NCBI RefSeq assembly: GCF_036577625.1
Contig: NZ_JARBDC010000026.1
Coordinates: 9,611 to 73,610 of the forward strand
Direction of reading: 5' to 3'
DNA from: Paenibacillus_AB sp036577625
GTDB taxonomy: Bacteria > Bacillota > Bacilli > Paenibacillales > NBRC-103111
Length of the DNA stretch: 64,000 bases
Made by a program: the position numbers and the translations under genes. Position 1 is the stretch's first letter. Each line of letters starts with the position of its first letter. The notes beneath the pieces are model-generated. The model saw only the letters and a program-made list of their open reading frames with translations, did no database searches and was not told where the DNA came from. This document shows positions 50,642 to 59,858 of the stretch, in pieces.

Positions 50642-52941
50642 GCGATGATCACCTCTTTCATTTTCAGCGCCTCGTCGTGCTTCTTCACGAGCTTCTGATA
50701 CGCGCCTTCCTTGGCCATCAGCTCGTCGTGCGTTCCGGCCTCGACGACCTTGCCCTGGTCCATGACGACCAGATAGTCCGCGTTGCGGAGCGTCGACAGC
50801 CGGTGCGCGATGGCGATCGTCGTCCGGCCTTTGACGAGCGAATCGAGCGCCTCCTGAATTTGCAGTTCCGTCTCCGTATCGAGCGACGCGGTCGCCTCGT
50901 CGAGAATGAGTATTTTCGGATTGTGCAAAATGGCCCGCGCGATCGACAGCCGCTGCTTCTCCCCGCCGGACAAATTATGGCCGCCCGTGCCGACGATCGT
51001 GTCGTAGCCGTCCGGCAGCTTCTCGATAAAATCGTGGGCGTTGGCGATTTTCGCGGCGTGGATGATGTCGTCGATCGTGCAATCGGGATCGGCGTAGGCG
51101 ATATTTTCGGCGATGCTGCCCGAAAACACGTAGACGTCCTGCGACACGATGCCGATGTTTTTGCGCAGCGACGCGGTCGTCATGTCTTTCACGTTGACGC
51201 CGTCGATGCAAATGTCGCCCTCCGTCACGTCGTACAGGCGGGAGATCAAGTTGACGAGCGTCGACTTGCCCGCTCCCGAATGGCCGACGACGCCGATCAT
51301 TTGCCCCGGCCTCGCCTCCATCGACACGCCTTTCAAAATCGCCTTGTTCGGCTCGTAGCCGAAGACGACGTTCGAGACGCGGATATCGCCCCGCAGCTCC
51401 TCCAGATGAACGGCATCCGGCTTCTCGGCCACGTCCGGAACCGCGTCCTGGATTTCGAAAATACGCTGCGCGGCGGACATGCATCGCGACCACCAGTTGA
51501 CGATATTGTTCATAAACTGGATCGGGCCGTACAGCATGTGCATATAGCCGACGAACGTCATCACCTGTCCGAACGAAAACTGCCCTTTCATCACCATCCA
51601 GCCGCCGAACGCCCAGATGAGCACGCCGCCCGTCTGGGTCAGCAGGTTCAGCACCGGAAACACCGTGCCGCCGAGCTTGTTCACCGTCTGCTCCGAAGCG
51701 GAGAACGCGACGTTCGCCCGCTGGAACCGTTCGATTTCCTCCTGCTCCTTGCCGAACGATTTGACGACGCGCGTGCCGCGCATCGAGTCGCTGATGATCG
51801 AATTGAGCGCGCTTACTTTCCGGTGACGCCGCCACGACAGCCGCCACAGCTTCGGAAACGATTTGCGGATGAGGACGAACACGATCGGCATCGGCAGGAA
51901 GCAGATGAGCGTCAGCTTCCAGTCCATTGCCAGCAAAATGGCGGTAATCCCGATAATGTTCATCGCGTTGACGATAAAGTATGACATCCCGTCGACGAAA
52001 AAGTATTGCAGCTCCGTGGCGTCGTTGTTGACCCTGGTCATCAGCTGGCCGGTCTGCTTGCGCTGGAAAAAGTGAAGCGACAGCCGCTGCATCGCGGAAA
52101 ACACGCTCGTCTTCAAATCGAAGGAAACGTTCGCAGCCAGCCTCGCGATAATGCTTCCGAATAAAACCCCGAACACCATGGACAACGTCCGAAACGCGAT
52201 GATGAGCGCAATGACGAGCCCGATTTGTCCGGCGAACGCCCCTTTGCCGGCCAGCGCCTGGTCGAACAGCACCGTGCCTTGCAGATAAGGGATGACGAGA
52301 CCGGTCGCCGAGTTGAGCAGCATGAACAGGACGATGAAGAAGATCGACGTTTTGTACTTTCCGGCGAACGACAGCAGCCTCGTGAAGATGGCGTGCTTCT
52401 TCAAACATTTCGGACAAACTTGCCGGCCCTTCTCCGGATAAATCATCCCGCATTTCGGACACGACGCCTGCTCCTGCGAATCGTCCAAATCTTGCTCCGC
52501 CGGCTCTTCGTTCTTTTTCAGCTTGCCGAACACCGAAGCCAGTTTCGCCGCGCGGGCCATATGCCCGTTCGTGAAGGCGGCGACGATCCGCTCCCCCTCC
52601 TTCGCCTTGACGACGATCATCCCGGAAGCGACAAGGTTGACGACCTGCAGCGCTTCGAGTCGGTCCAGCCCGATCGTTTCCGTCGTCCACGGCCCGTCCT
52701 GCGGCGGCGGAGCGGCGGCGGATTTCTTCTCCTTCTTCGACGCGACGTAGCCTTTGTAGCTTTTCTCGCGCGTCCGCGGTCCGCCGGAGACGATCGTCAG
52801 CGCTTCCCGGTCCAGCAGCAGGTACGTGTCCGCGAATCCGCCGTCCACGCTCCGGTCGCACGCCAGCCAGTAAACGAGCCGGTCCGAAGCGATGCCGTTT
52901 TGCCGCAATACCGTTTCGATTTCCGTAGGTAACGTTTTCAT
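50638..52941 (-). CDS. ABC exporter (permease fused to ATPase) with N-terminal PH-like domain and zinc ribbon
   Basis: 767 residues, the first gene of the operon. Residues 1-150 form a PH-like beta domain (LVYWLACDRSVDGGFADTYL, LLDREALTIVSGG) with a low-complexity KKEKKSAAAPPP insert, and a zinc ribbon CPKCGMIYPEKGRQVCPKCL at about 170-190. Six transmembrane helices are followed by the ATPase: Walker A GVVGHSGAGKST, signature NLSGGEKQRLSIARA, Walker B ILILDEATASLD. The ATG at 52941 follows GGAGAG; a TTG 24 bases earlier has no site. It likely pairs with the exporter encoded at 47786-50002. Both N-terminal domains should face the cytoplasm. Confidence 0.93.
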   Translation of the reverse strand: MKTLPTEIETVLRQNGIASDRLVYWLACDRSVDGGFADTYLLLDREALTIVSGGPRTREKSYKGYVASKKEKKSAAAPPPQDGPWTTETIGLDRLEALQVVNLVASGMIVVKAKEGERIVAAFTNGHMARAAKLASVFGKLKKNEEPAEQDLDDSQEQASCPKCGMIYPEKGRQVCPKCLKKHAIFTRLLSFAGKYKTSIFFIVLFMLLNSATGLVIPYLQGTVLFDQALAGKGAFAGQIGLVIALIIAFRTLSMVFGVLFGSIIARLAANVSFDLKTSVFSAMQRLSLHFFQRKQTGQLMTRVNNDATELQYFFVDGMSYFIVNAMNIIGITAILLAMDWKLTLICFLPMPIVFVLIRKSFPKLWRLSWRRHRKVSALNSIISDSMRGTRVVKSFGKEQEEIERFQRANVAFSASEQTVNKLGGTVFPVLNLLTQTGGVLIWAFGGWMVMKGQFSFGQVMTFVGYMHMLYGPIQFMNNIVNWWSRCMSAAQRIFEIQDAVPDVAEKPDAVHLEELRGDIRVSNVVFGYEPNKAILKGVSMEARPGQMIGVVGHSGAGKSTLVNLISRLYDVTEGDICIDGVNVKDMTTASLRKNIGIVSQDVYVFSGSIAENIAYADPDCTIDDIIHAAKIANAHDFIEKLPDGYDTIVGTGGHNLSGGEKQRLSIARAILHNPKILILDEATASLDTETELQIQEALDSLVKGRTTIAIAHRLSTLRNADYLVVMDQGKVVEAGTHDELMAKEGAYQKLVKKHDEALKMKEVIIA

Positions 52942-53059
52942 CAGCTCTCCGTTACGTTGCTTCAATTGGAATTTTTTTGGTGCATAACACCAATAATAAA
53001 GGGTATCCCCTTATCTGAAAAGGGAGAAATTGATTCATAATGAACAAAATACGGCAAAC

Positions 53060-53094
53060 AAAAAGACGCTGATCCCACCGGGTGGGGAGCGTCC
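53060..53094 (-). terminator. Intrinsic terminator after argS
   Basis: On the minus strand GGACGCT...CCACC-CGGTGG...AGCGTCT is followed by a T run, 30 bases past the argS stop. Confidence 0.85.
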
Positions 53095-53123
53095 TCACGA
53101 TACCCTCATATTTCGCCGTTCCG

Positions 53124-54851
53124 TCAGATGCGTTCCGGCGATTGCAGGCCGATCAGGCCGAGTCCGACGCGCAGCACGACGCATGCGCAGGCGACGAGCG
53201 CCAGCCGCGCCGTTTTCAAGGCGGCATCGTCCGTCAAGATCGGGCATTCGTGGTAAAACCGGTTGAAGCTTTGCGCTATGTCGATCAGATGGCGGCTGAC
53301 GATCGAAGGCTCCAGCTTGTCCATCGCCTGCACGACCTTGTCCGGAAACGCCGCCAGCTCCTTGACGACCTGCTGCGCTTCCGGGTTCGCGAGCAGCGAC
53401 GCGTCGAAGCCGGACTCTCCGGCGAACGCCTCGCCGGCTTTTTGTGCGGACAAGCCCGCCTTTCTCAGCACGCTGCAGGCGCGGGCGTACGTATATTGGA
53501 CGTACGGTCCCGACTCGCCCTCGAAATTAAGCACGTCTTTCCACGAAAACGAGACGTCCTTGATCCGGTTGTTGCTCAGGTCGTTGAACACGATCGCCCC
53601 GACGCCGACCTGCTTCGCCACCTCGTCCTTGTCGTCGAGCGACGGATTTTTGCTCTCGATAATGTCGCGCGTCTTGTCGATCGCCTGCCGCAGCAGCTCT
53701 TCCAGCAGCACGACGTTCCCTTTGCGCGTCGAAAATTTGACGCCCTCCAAATTGACGCGGCCGAACGGCACGTGAACGAGCCGGTCCGCCCATTCGTACC
53801 CCATCAAATCGATCACCTTGAACCATTGCTGAAAATGCAGGTTTTGCGCATAGTCGGTCACATAGATCGCCTTGGCGAAGCCGTACGTCCTTTGCCGGTA
53901 CAGGGCGGCCGCAATGTCGCGCGTATGGTACAGCGTCGCGCCGTCCTTCTTCAAGATAAGCGCCGGCGGCATGTTGAAATCGTCCAGCCGGACGAGATAC
54001 GCGCCTTGATCTTCCTCGAGCAGCCCTTTCGCCTTCAGCTCCTCGACGACGGCCCCCATTTTGTCGTTGTAGAAGCTTTCCCCCGCGTCCGAATCGAACG
54101 TGACGCCGAGCAAGCCGTAAATGCGCTCGAATTCCTTGTAGCTGATCGCCTTGAACCAGCGCCACAGCTCGAGCGCCTCTTCGTCGCCGCGCTCCAGCTT
54201 CACGAACCAGGCTCGCGCCGTATCGTCCAGCTCCGGCTTCGCTTCGGCTTCGTCGTGAAATTTCACGTACAGCCGCATCAGCTCCTCGATGCCGCCGGCC
54301 TCGACTTCGTTTCGGTCCCCCCACAGCTTGTATGCGGTAATGAGCTTGCCGAACTGCGTTCCCCAATCGCCCAAATGGTTGATGCCGACGCAATCGTAGC
54401 CGAGGAAACGATGAATGCGGTACAGCGCGTTCCCGATGACGGTCGAGCGCAAATGGCCGACGTGGAACGGCTTGGCGATATTGGGCGACGAGAAGTCGAT
54501 GACGATCGTCTTGCCGGACCCGATCGCGCGGCAGCCGTAGCGGTCGCCTTGCCGGAGCACGTCGCCGAGCACCGACTCGGCGAAATGGCGTTTGTCGAAA
54601 AACACGTTCAAATAGCCCGACAGCGCCGTCGCCTTGGCGAACGCGGGATGCGCGGGCAGCTTGCCGGCCAGCGCTTCGGCGATGAGCTGCGGCGATTGGC
54701 GCAGCGTCTTGCTCAGCTTGAAGCAAGGGATCGACAAGTCGCCCATGTCGGGATTCGGCGGCACCTCGATCATCGCCTCGAGCGCGGCCGGCTCCACGCC
54801 TTCCAGCACGGATGCGGCCAATTCGGCCAAAACGGATTTGGTATCGGTCAT
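53124..54851 (-). CDS. argS: Arginyl-tRNA synthetase
   Basis: 575 residues of a class I synthetase: an N-terminal Add-1 domain, then DFSSPNIAKPFHVGHLRSTV containing the HIGH-type motif HVGH, the catalytic Rossmann fold, the variant KMSKS loop as VKFSTRKGNVVLLEE, and the helical anticodon-binding domain ending GLGLIGLQSPERI. It charges tRNA-Arg. The ATG overlaps the stop of the DUF1361 gene by four bases (ATGA). No T-box leader is present, as expected for a gene inside an operon. Confidence 0.97.
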   Translation of the reverse strand: MTDTKSVLAELAASVLEGVEPAALEAMIEVPPNPDMGDLSIPCFKLSKTLRQSPQLIAEALAGKLPAHPAFAKATALSGYLNVFFDKRHFAESVLGDVLRQGDRYGCRAIGSGKTIVIDFSSPNIAKPFHVGHLRSTVIGNALYRIHRFLGYDCVGINHLGDWGTQFGKLITAYKLWGDRNEVEAGGIEELMRLYVKFHDEAEAKPELDDTARAWFVKLERGDEEALELWRWFKAISYKEFERIYGLLGVTFDSDAGESFYNDKMGAVVEELKAKGLLEEDQGAYLVRLDDFNMPPALILKKDGATLYHTRDIAAALYRQRTYGFAKAIYVTDYAQNLHFQQWFKVIDLMGYEWADRLVHVPFGRVNLEGVKFSTRKGNVVLLEELLRQAIDKTRDIIESKNPSLDDKDEVAKQVGVGAIVFNDLSNNRIKDVSFSWKDVLNFEGESGPYVQYTYARACSVLRKAGLSAQKAGEAFAGESGFDASLLANPEAQQVVKELAAFPDKVVQAMDKLEPSIVSRHLIDIAQSFNRFYHECPILTDDAALKTARLALVACACVVLRVGLGLIGLQSPERI

Positions 54852-55537
54852 ACGGGTTTTGCTCCTTCGTCGGGATGATGAAGCCGCCCGTTCGCATCAA
54901 GCTTGCCCGCGACGGCAAACTTGTACAGGACGGCATAAAGCGTGCCGGTAAAAACGGCAAAGGCGGCTACGAACAGCAGCGCGCCCGGATCGACGGCGAT
55001 GCGCGCGGCGTCGGCAACGATGCGCCACGGACGGACGACAAGGTCCCAGCTGTTCCAGCGCAGGACGCGCCCGAGGTAGACGCCGACCGCGCCGAGCAAA
55101 TGGACGGCGCAGGCGAACGCCGCCCCCCATTTCGCGCCCATGCGCCGCCGTACCTCGATATGCAGCATATAAAGCGATACGGCGCCGAGCAGGAAGCCGA
55201 GCGTCGCCGTCAGCATGTTGAGCGACAAATCGTAATACAGCGTTCGTTCCGTGCTCGCCCAGCTCAAATGCTTCAGGTCGGTCGCAATATACGAGGCGTT
55301 CGGATAAAACGCGAGCCAAACGGCGCCCCAGGCGATCGTCGCAAGTCCCGGCCTGCGCCTGTCGGCCAGCGTGCGGACGGCGAGCCGCGAAGCGATCAGC
55401 GGAATCCAGGCCAGCAGCAAATTCGGGACGATCAGCCAGTAAAACGTAATTTTATCCAGGTATACGATGCGCAGAAAGGCCATGCAGGCGCACACCGCGC
55501 TGGCCGCGGCCATCGTCCGCACGGCGGATCGAAACAA
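54848..55537 (-). CDS. DUF1361-domain membrane protein
   Basis: About 230 residues with six or seven predicted transmembrane helices. DUF1361 signatures are LLLAWIPLIASRL, AWGAVWLAFYPNASYIATDL, GAVGVYLGRVLRWNSWDLVV and a final hydrophobic helix. The start is uncertain: TTG 55537 with GGAGGAG at ideal distance is chosen; ATG 55588 has no ribosome site. It precedes argS with a four-base overlap. Function unknown. Confidence 0.85.
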   Translation of the reverse strand: MFRSAVRTMAAASAVCACMAFLRIVYLDKITFYWLIVPNLLLAWIPLIASRLAVRTLADRRRPGLATIAWGAVWLAFYPNASYIATDLKHLSWASTERTLYYDLSLNMLTATLGFLLGAVSLYMLHIEVRRRMGAKWGAAFACAVHLLGAVGVYLGRVLRWNSWDLVVRPWRIVADAARIAVDPGALLFVAAFAVFTGTLYAVLYKFAVAGKLDANGRLHHPDEGAKPV

Positions 55538-55636
55538 ATGTCGCTCCTCCAGCGTATGTCCCTCCCCGATCGCTTTCGTTCCTTCCATATTACCGGATAC
55601 CGGGACGCAGTGCAAAGCGGGAACGGGTCCCGCGCG

Positions 55637-55686
55637 CGAAAAAGCCTCCCGCCGCCGATTCGCGCGATTTCGGCCGGGGAGGCTTC
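55637..55686 (-). terminator. Intrinsic terminator between the 55691 gene and the DUF1361 gene
   Basis: AAGCCTCCC and GGGAGGCTT form the base of a long hairpin with an inner GCCG/CGGC helix; T residues follow on the minus strand. Confidence 0.78.
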
Positions 55687-55690
55687 GGTT

Positions 55691-55978
55691 TTAATGGACG
55701 ATCGAATCGCCCGCGAGTCCCGTCCGCTCGCCGAGCTCGCGCTCGAACCGCTCCTTGACGGAATCGTTGCTGCCCTGCGCGGACAGGCGGATTTCGGAAA
55801 ATTCCCGGATCAGGTTGCGGATGCCGTCCAGATCGCCTTCTTCGGCCAGTCGGCCGGTACGCTCCACCACCGCGAAGGTCAAAGCCGACAGCGCGTCCTC
55901 GAAGCTGGCGTCCGCGTCCGCCACCTTCCGGTACTCGAAATAATAATGCTTGAATGACTCGATCAGCGTCGTTTCGAT
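55691..55978 (-). CDS. Conserved hypothetical small protein with unusual start
   Basis: About 95 residues, helical and acidic (IETTLIESFKHYYFEYRKVA, ASFEDALSALTFAVVERTGR). No family is recognised. A strong GAGGAGG lies seven bases before an ATC codon (55976-55978) that begins the plausible protein. The nearest ordinary start in frame is ATG 56032, which would add residues encoded by the ribosome site itself and has no site of its own. I give the ATC start with reservation. It lies 46 bases after the HD-GYP gene's stop in the same direction and is followed by a terminator. Confidence 0.55.
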   Translation of the reverse strand: METTLIESFKHYYFEYRKVADADASFEDALSALTFAVVERTGRLAEEGDLDGIRNLIREFSEIRLSAQGSNDSVKERFERELGERTGLAGDSIVH

Positions 55979-56024
55979 GCGAATCCCTCCTCGTCCCTTT
56001 AGGGTGCGCCAAACGGCTCGTTGG

Positions 56025-56987
56025 CTATGCATCGTCCGTTTCGCGCGCCGCAATCGTTTCGTTCGGGACGGCCCGCACGCGGTGGATATGGATCGAATAG
56101 TCCTGGCTCAAATCGATAAAACCGATTTCGGCCTGCACGAGCGGCCGGGTCAGGCGATGGGGCTGCACGAGGACGATTTTCGCCGGCGTGCCGTCCGTCA
56201 GCGTCACCTCGCAGCCGATCAGCGCCTGCATCGATTTTCCGATCAGCGCGGCGACGACGTTCGGATCGAGCGTGCCGTACGAGTCGTCTTCCATCTGCCG
56301 GAGCACTTCGTACAGGGGGGAAGGCGAGCGGTACGCTTTATCGGACAGCATGGCGTGAAACACGTCGGCCGCCGCGACGATGCGGCTGAACGGATCGAGT
56401 CGATCGCCCTTCAGCCCGAACGGGTAGCCGCTGCCGTCGTTCCGTTCGTGATGCTGCAGCGCCACGATCGCCTGGCGGTGCGTCGCGCCGACCGTCCGCC
56501 GAATCAGCTCGAAGCCGAGCACCGTATGCCGCTTCACCGTTTCGTATTCGTCCTCGGTCAATTTGTCCGGCTTGCCGAGCAATTCCGCCGGGATTTGCGT
56601 CTTGCCGACGTTGTGCAGCAGAGCCGCCGTCGTCAGCTGAAGCAGCTCCTGCTCCGGCATTCGCAGCCATTTGCCGATCAGCATCGAAAGGGCGCCGACC
56701 GCAAAGCTGTGCCGGTGCAAATAGTCCTGCTTCGACGGAAGCAGGGCGAACAATTGGAACAGATGCAGCCGCTCGACCGACAGGCGAATAATCGGAACGA
56801 CCCGCGTGCGCAGCTCGGCGAGCGGTATTTGCTTCGATATCCGGACATGCTCGAACATGCTCTTCATGACCGCTATCGCTTCCTCTATTTGTATGCCGAT
56901 CGGACGATCGAGCGACAGCTCCCCCGTGTACCCCACGCCTGTTTCCTCCTCGATATGGAACGCAATCCGTATGAAGCTTAGTTCCAT
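56025..56987 (-). CDS. HD-GYP-type protein with altered HD doublet
   Basis: 320 residues. The HD-GYP domain (about 85-245) reads HRHSFAVGALSMLIG, LLHNVGKTQIPAELLGK, ALQHHERNDGSGYPFGLKG, and ADVFHAMLSDKAYR. The GYP motif is intact but the HD doublet is His-Asn (HN) instead of His-Asp. These enzymes normally cleave cyclic di-GMP; loss of this metal-ligand Asp could abolish or alter activity. The C-terminal 75 residues form a PilZ-like beta domain by appearance only. The ATG at 56987 has a weak ribosome site. Next to an MHYT hybrid kinase, it suggests a signalling locus. Confidence 0.85.
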   Translation of the reverse strand: MELSFIRIAFHIEEETGVGYTGELSLDRPIGIQIEEAIAVMKSMFEHVRISKQIPLAELRTRVVPIIRLSVERLHLFQLFALLPSKQDYLHRHSFAVGALSMLIGKWLRMPEQELLQLTTAALLHNVGKTQIPAELLGKPDKLTEDEYETVKRHTVLGFELIRRTVGATHRQAIVALQHHERNDGSGYPFGLKGDRLDPFSRIVAAADVFHAMLSDKAYRSPSPLYEVLRQMEDDSYGTLDPNVVAALIGKSMQALIGCEVTLTDGTPAKIVLVQPHRLTRPLVQAEIGFIDLSQDYSIHIHRVRAVPNETIAARETDDA

Positions 56988-57043
56988 TTTACATGAGGAG
57001 CGGGGAGGTCTCGTTCAAAACGAGTTGAAGATTGGATTAAAAA

Positions 57044-59422
57044 TCAGCCGGCCGCCGGCCGGTCCGCCTCCCGGATGAGCCTTCGGATATCCGCGAGCAG
57101 CGACTTATGGTCGTACGCGCCTTTTTGCACGATGCTCTTCACGTGACCGTCCAGCTTCAGCCGGTCTTCCGTCGTAATCGTTTTGGCCGTCACGACGACG
57201 ACGGGAATCGTCAGCCAATCGCTGCGCTTGCGCAGCTCCTCCATAAACTGGAAGCCGTCCATCTCCGGCATCATGAGATCGAGCAAAATGAGTCCCGGCG
57301 TCGCCTCCGCCATCCGCTCGAGGGCGGACAAGCCGTTCGTGGCGCGGGTTACGGAATAGCCTTCCTTTTCCAGCAGCTTCGTCATCATTTGGCTCGTCGT
57401 CTCGTCGTCCTCGATGACGAGCACCGCATGCTCGCCGCGATCGGAAATATATTTGTCCATCACGTCGATCAGCCGCTCCCGCTGCACCGGCTTCGTCAAA
57501 AACTCGGATGCGCCGAGCGCATAGCCGAGCTGCTTGTCGCTCGTCATCGACCAGACGACGACGGGTATGTTTTGCAGCTCCGGGTCGCTCTTGAGCGCCG
57601 ACAAGACGCTCCATCCGTCCATGCTCGGCATCAGGATGTCGAGGCAGATCACCTTGGGGCGCAGTTGCCGGGCCATCTGCAGCCCTTCCTGACCGCTGCC
57701 GGCGAATGCGAGCGACCAGCCTTCCTTGTCCAAATACCGCCGCATCAATTGAAAATTGAACGGCTCGTCGTCGATGAGCAAAATGCTCGTCCGGCTCGGC
57801 TCCTCCGTCTGCGCGCGGCTTTGCGCCGCCGCGGGAGCCGCGCGCTCTTGCCCGGGCGATGCGCCGGGCACCCAGCACGTAAACGTGCTGCCGAGGCCGA
57901 GCTCGCTCTCCACCCCGATGCCGCCTCCCATCATGCTGCAAAACTTATGGCTGATGGCCAGCCCGAGGCCGGTGCCGCCGTATTTGCGCGTCGTCGAGGA
58001 GTCGGCCTGCGTAAACGGCTGAAACAGCTTGTCGACCTGCTCGGCGGTCATGCCGATTCCCGTATCCTGCACCTTAAAGCTGTAGCCGTCGACGCCGCCC
58101 CGGCTTTCCCGGCCGACTTCGAAGCGGATGACGCCGTCCTTCGTAAATTTGCTCGCGTTGCTGAGCAAATTGATCAATATTTGCCGCAGCTTCGTCACGT
58201 CGACCGTCATTTCGCCTTCCGCGGTCCGAAGCTCCAGCCGGTTGCCGTTGCCCTCCACGAGCGGCTTGACCGTCGTTACGACGTCCTGGATCAGCGCGCT
58301 CAGGTCGCACGTCTCCGGATACATTTCCATTTTGCCGGCCTCGATTTTGGAAATGTCGAGGATGTCGTTAATGAGCGCGAGCAAATGGTTGCCCGCCTTG
58401 CTGATTTTTTTAAGATCGTCCGCGAACGTCGGCTCGCCGAGCTCCTCCGCCTCTTCGACCAGCATCTCGCTGTAGCCGATAATCGCGTTGAGCGGCGTTC
58501 TCAGCTCGTGGCTCATATTGGCGAGAAACTGGCTTTTGACCATGTTCGCCTTGATTGCCTCGTCGTGCGCTTTCTCGAGCTGGGCCGTCCGCTCCTTCAC
58601 CAATTCCTCCAAATGATCGTTGAGCAGCTTCAGCTCCTCGTTCATTTTGAATATTTCGTCCGTTTTCGCCTGAATTTCCGAATCTTTGCGGGAAAACCGG
58701 TTGGAAATAAAAATGCCGAACAGCGACAAGCCGAGCGTAAACAGCGTGCCGCCCGCTATGAAGTAGGCGAGCCATTTCTGATCCAGCATCATCCCCCCGG
58801 CCGGCATATGCTCTTCCAAGCGGAACCGGGCGGCCGTCATTCCGGTATAATGCATGCCGACGATCGCGGCTCCCATAACAAGTCCGCTCGCCAGCTTTTT
58901 CCAGCCTTCGCCCCGTTCCCCTTCCTTGCGGAAATAAAGCGACAGCCACAGCGCCGCGATCGAAGCGGCGAACGCGATGACGATCGACAGCGCGAACCAG
59001 AACGGGTCGTACGAAATGCCGACCAGCATGGCCGCCATGCCGATATAATGCATCGCGGAAATGCCGACGGCCAGCATGATGCCGCCGCCGAGCAATTGGC
59101 GCAGGGCGATCTGCCTCCGGCCGACGATGTACAAGGCGACTAACGAGCCGATGACCGCCGCCACCACGGACAGGAAAACGAGATTCAAGTCGTACGCGAC
59201 CGGAATCGGCAGCGAGAAGGCGAGCATCCCGACGAAATGCATCGACCAGATGCCCATCCCCATCGCGACGGCGCCGAACAGCAGCCATAACCATCGATTC
59301 CTTCCTTGGGAAGTGCTGATTCGTCCGACCAGATCCAAAACCGTGTACGATGCCGCCACGGCCACTATGTACGAGAATAAAACGAGGATCGCGTCGTACG
59401 AACCGTGAATGTGATGATCCAA
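57044..59422 (-). CDS. MHYT-domain hybrid sensor histidine kinase with two receiver domains
   Basis: About 792 residues. Residues 1-240 are the membrane MHYT sensor with seven helices and three metal-binding repeats MHFVGM, MHYIGM and MHYTGM, proposed to sense O2, CO or NO. A coiled coil follows, then the kinase core: SQFLANMSHELRTPLNAIIG, NLLSNASKFT, DTGIGM and GGTGLGLAIS. Two receiver domains follow, with Asp in CLDILMPSMDG and LLDLMMPEMDG. The TTG start (59420-59422) is chosen because GGGGAGAGGG lies upstream. There is no HPt domain, so a separate phosphotransfer partner is likely. It may act with the HD-GYP protein downstream. Confidence 0.92.
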   Translation of the reverse strand: MDHHIHGSYDAILVLFSYIVAVAASYTVLDLVGRISTSQGRNRWLWLLFGAVAMGMGIWSMHFVGMLAFSLPIPVAYDLNLVFLSVVAAVIGSLVALYIVGRRQIALRQLLGGGIMLAVGISAMHYIGMAAMLVGISYDPFWFALSIVIAFAASIAALWLSLYFRKEGERGEGWKKLASGLVMGAAIVGMHYTGMTAARFRLEEHMPAGGMMLDQKWLAYFIAGGTLFTLGLSLFGIFISNRFSRKDSEIQAKTDEIFKMNEELKLLNDHLEELVKERTAQLEKAHDEAIKANMVKSQFLANMSHELRTPLNAIIGYSEMLVEEAEELGEPTFADDLKKISKAGNHLLALINDILDISKIEAGKMEMYPETCDLSALIQDVVTTVKPLVEGNGNRLELRTAEGEMTVDVTKLRQILINLLSNASKFTKDGVIRFEVGRESRGGVDGYSFKVQDTGIGMTAEQVDKLFQPFTQADSSTTRKYGGTGLGLAISHKFCSMMGGGIGVESELGLGSTFTCWVPGASPGQERAAPAAAQSRAQTEEPSRTSILLIDDEPFNFQLMRRYLDKEGWSLAFAGSGQEGLQMARQLRPKVICLDILMPSMDGWSVLSALKSDPELQNIPVVVWSMTSDKQLGYALGASEFLTKPVQRERLIDVMDKYISDRGEHAVLVIEDDETTSQMMTKLLEKEGYSVTRATNGLSALERMAEATPGLILLDLMMPEMDGFQFMEELRKRSDWLTIPVVVVTAKTITTEDRLKLDGHVKSIVQKGAYDHKSLLADIRRLIREADRPAAG

Positions 59423-59611
59423 TGAAATCCCTCTCCCCGATATGGATAATTTTGCATTTTCCGCGGGCGCCGTCACCGCCCGAAAGCGACGTATCGTCGG
59501 GCTCCCCCCCGTAACCCGGAACTCCATTCTCCTTCATCACGCTCGCTCGCTCCTCTTCGTCCGCTGACAGAGCAGGCTCAAGTAAGCGCCGGCCGGCCGG
59601 AAGGACGAATA

Positions 59612-59668
59612 TCACCCTTTCGGCCTATACGACGAGCGATCCATAAGTCTCAAGTCCCTCCTATTATA
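59612..59668 (-). promoter_or_regulatory. Promoter and tiny leader frame upstream of the MHYT kinase gene
   Basis: In the 436-base spacer 59423-59858 the minus strand has a -10 TATAAT (59663-59668), then GGAGGG and a 10-codon frame MDRSSYRPKG (59612-59644) ending about 190 bases before the kinase start. It could be a leader peptide. The rest of the spacer holds only the terminator at 59783-59812. Confidence 0.35.
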
Positions 59669-59782
59669 TCGTATCGGTAAGAAACTTTTTTGATAGCCCG
59701 CAAAAAAAACTTCGTCGCCGTCATTCGGCTGCCGAGGAGCGCCCGGATGCCGCACGAAAGAAAAGGGCGAACGTCCGAAAGC

Positions 59783-59812
59783 AAAAAAAAGAACGTCCGC
59801 CAGCGGACGCCC
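59783..59812 (-). terminator. Intrinsic terminator after the carboxymuconolactone-decarboxylase-family gene
   Basis: On the minus strand GGGCGTCCG-CTGG-CGGACGTTC is followed by eight T residues. Confidence 0.85.
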
Positions 59813-59858
59813 TTCCTTCCGTTTCTTCGATGTTGTTCCATGCCCGGCCAGGCTGCGC

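Noticed and set aside
54852..55690. T-box leader for argS
   Set aside because: argS overlaps the upstream DUF1361 gene and no T-box sequence is present before that gene.
57107..59143. A 678-codon open frame on the plus strand
   Set aside because: It runs antisense to the MHYT kinase gene, whose domains are intact; no sign of real coding.
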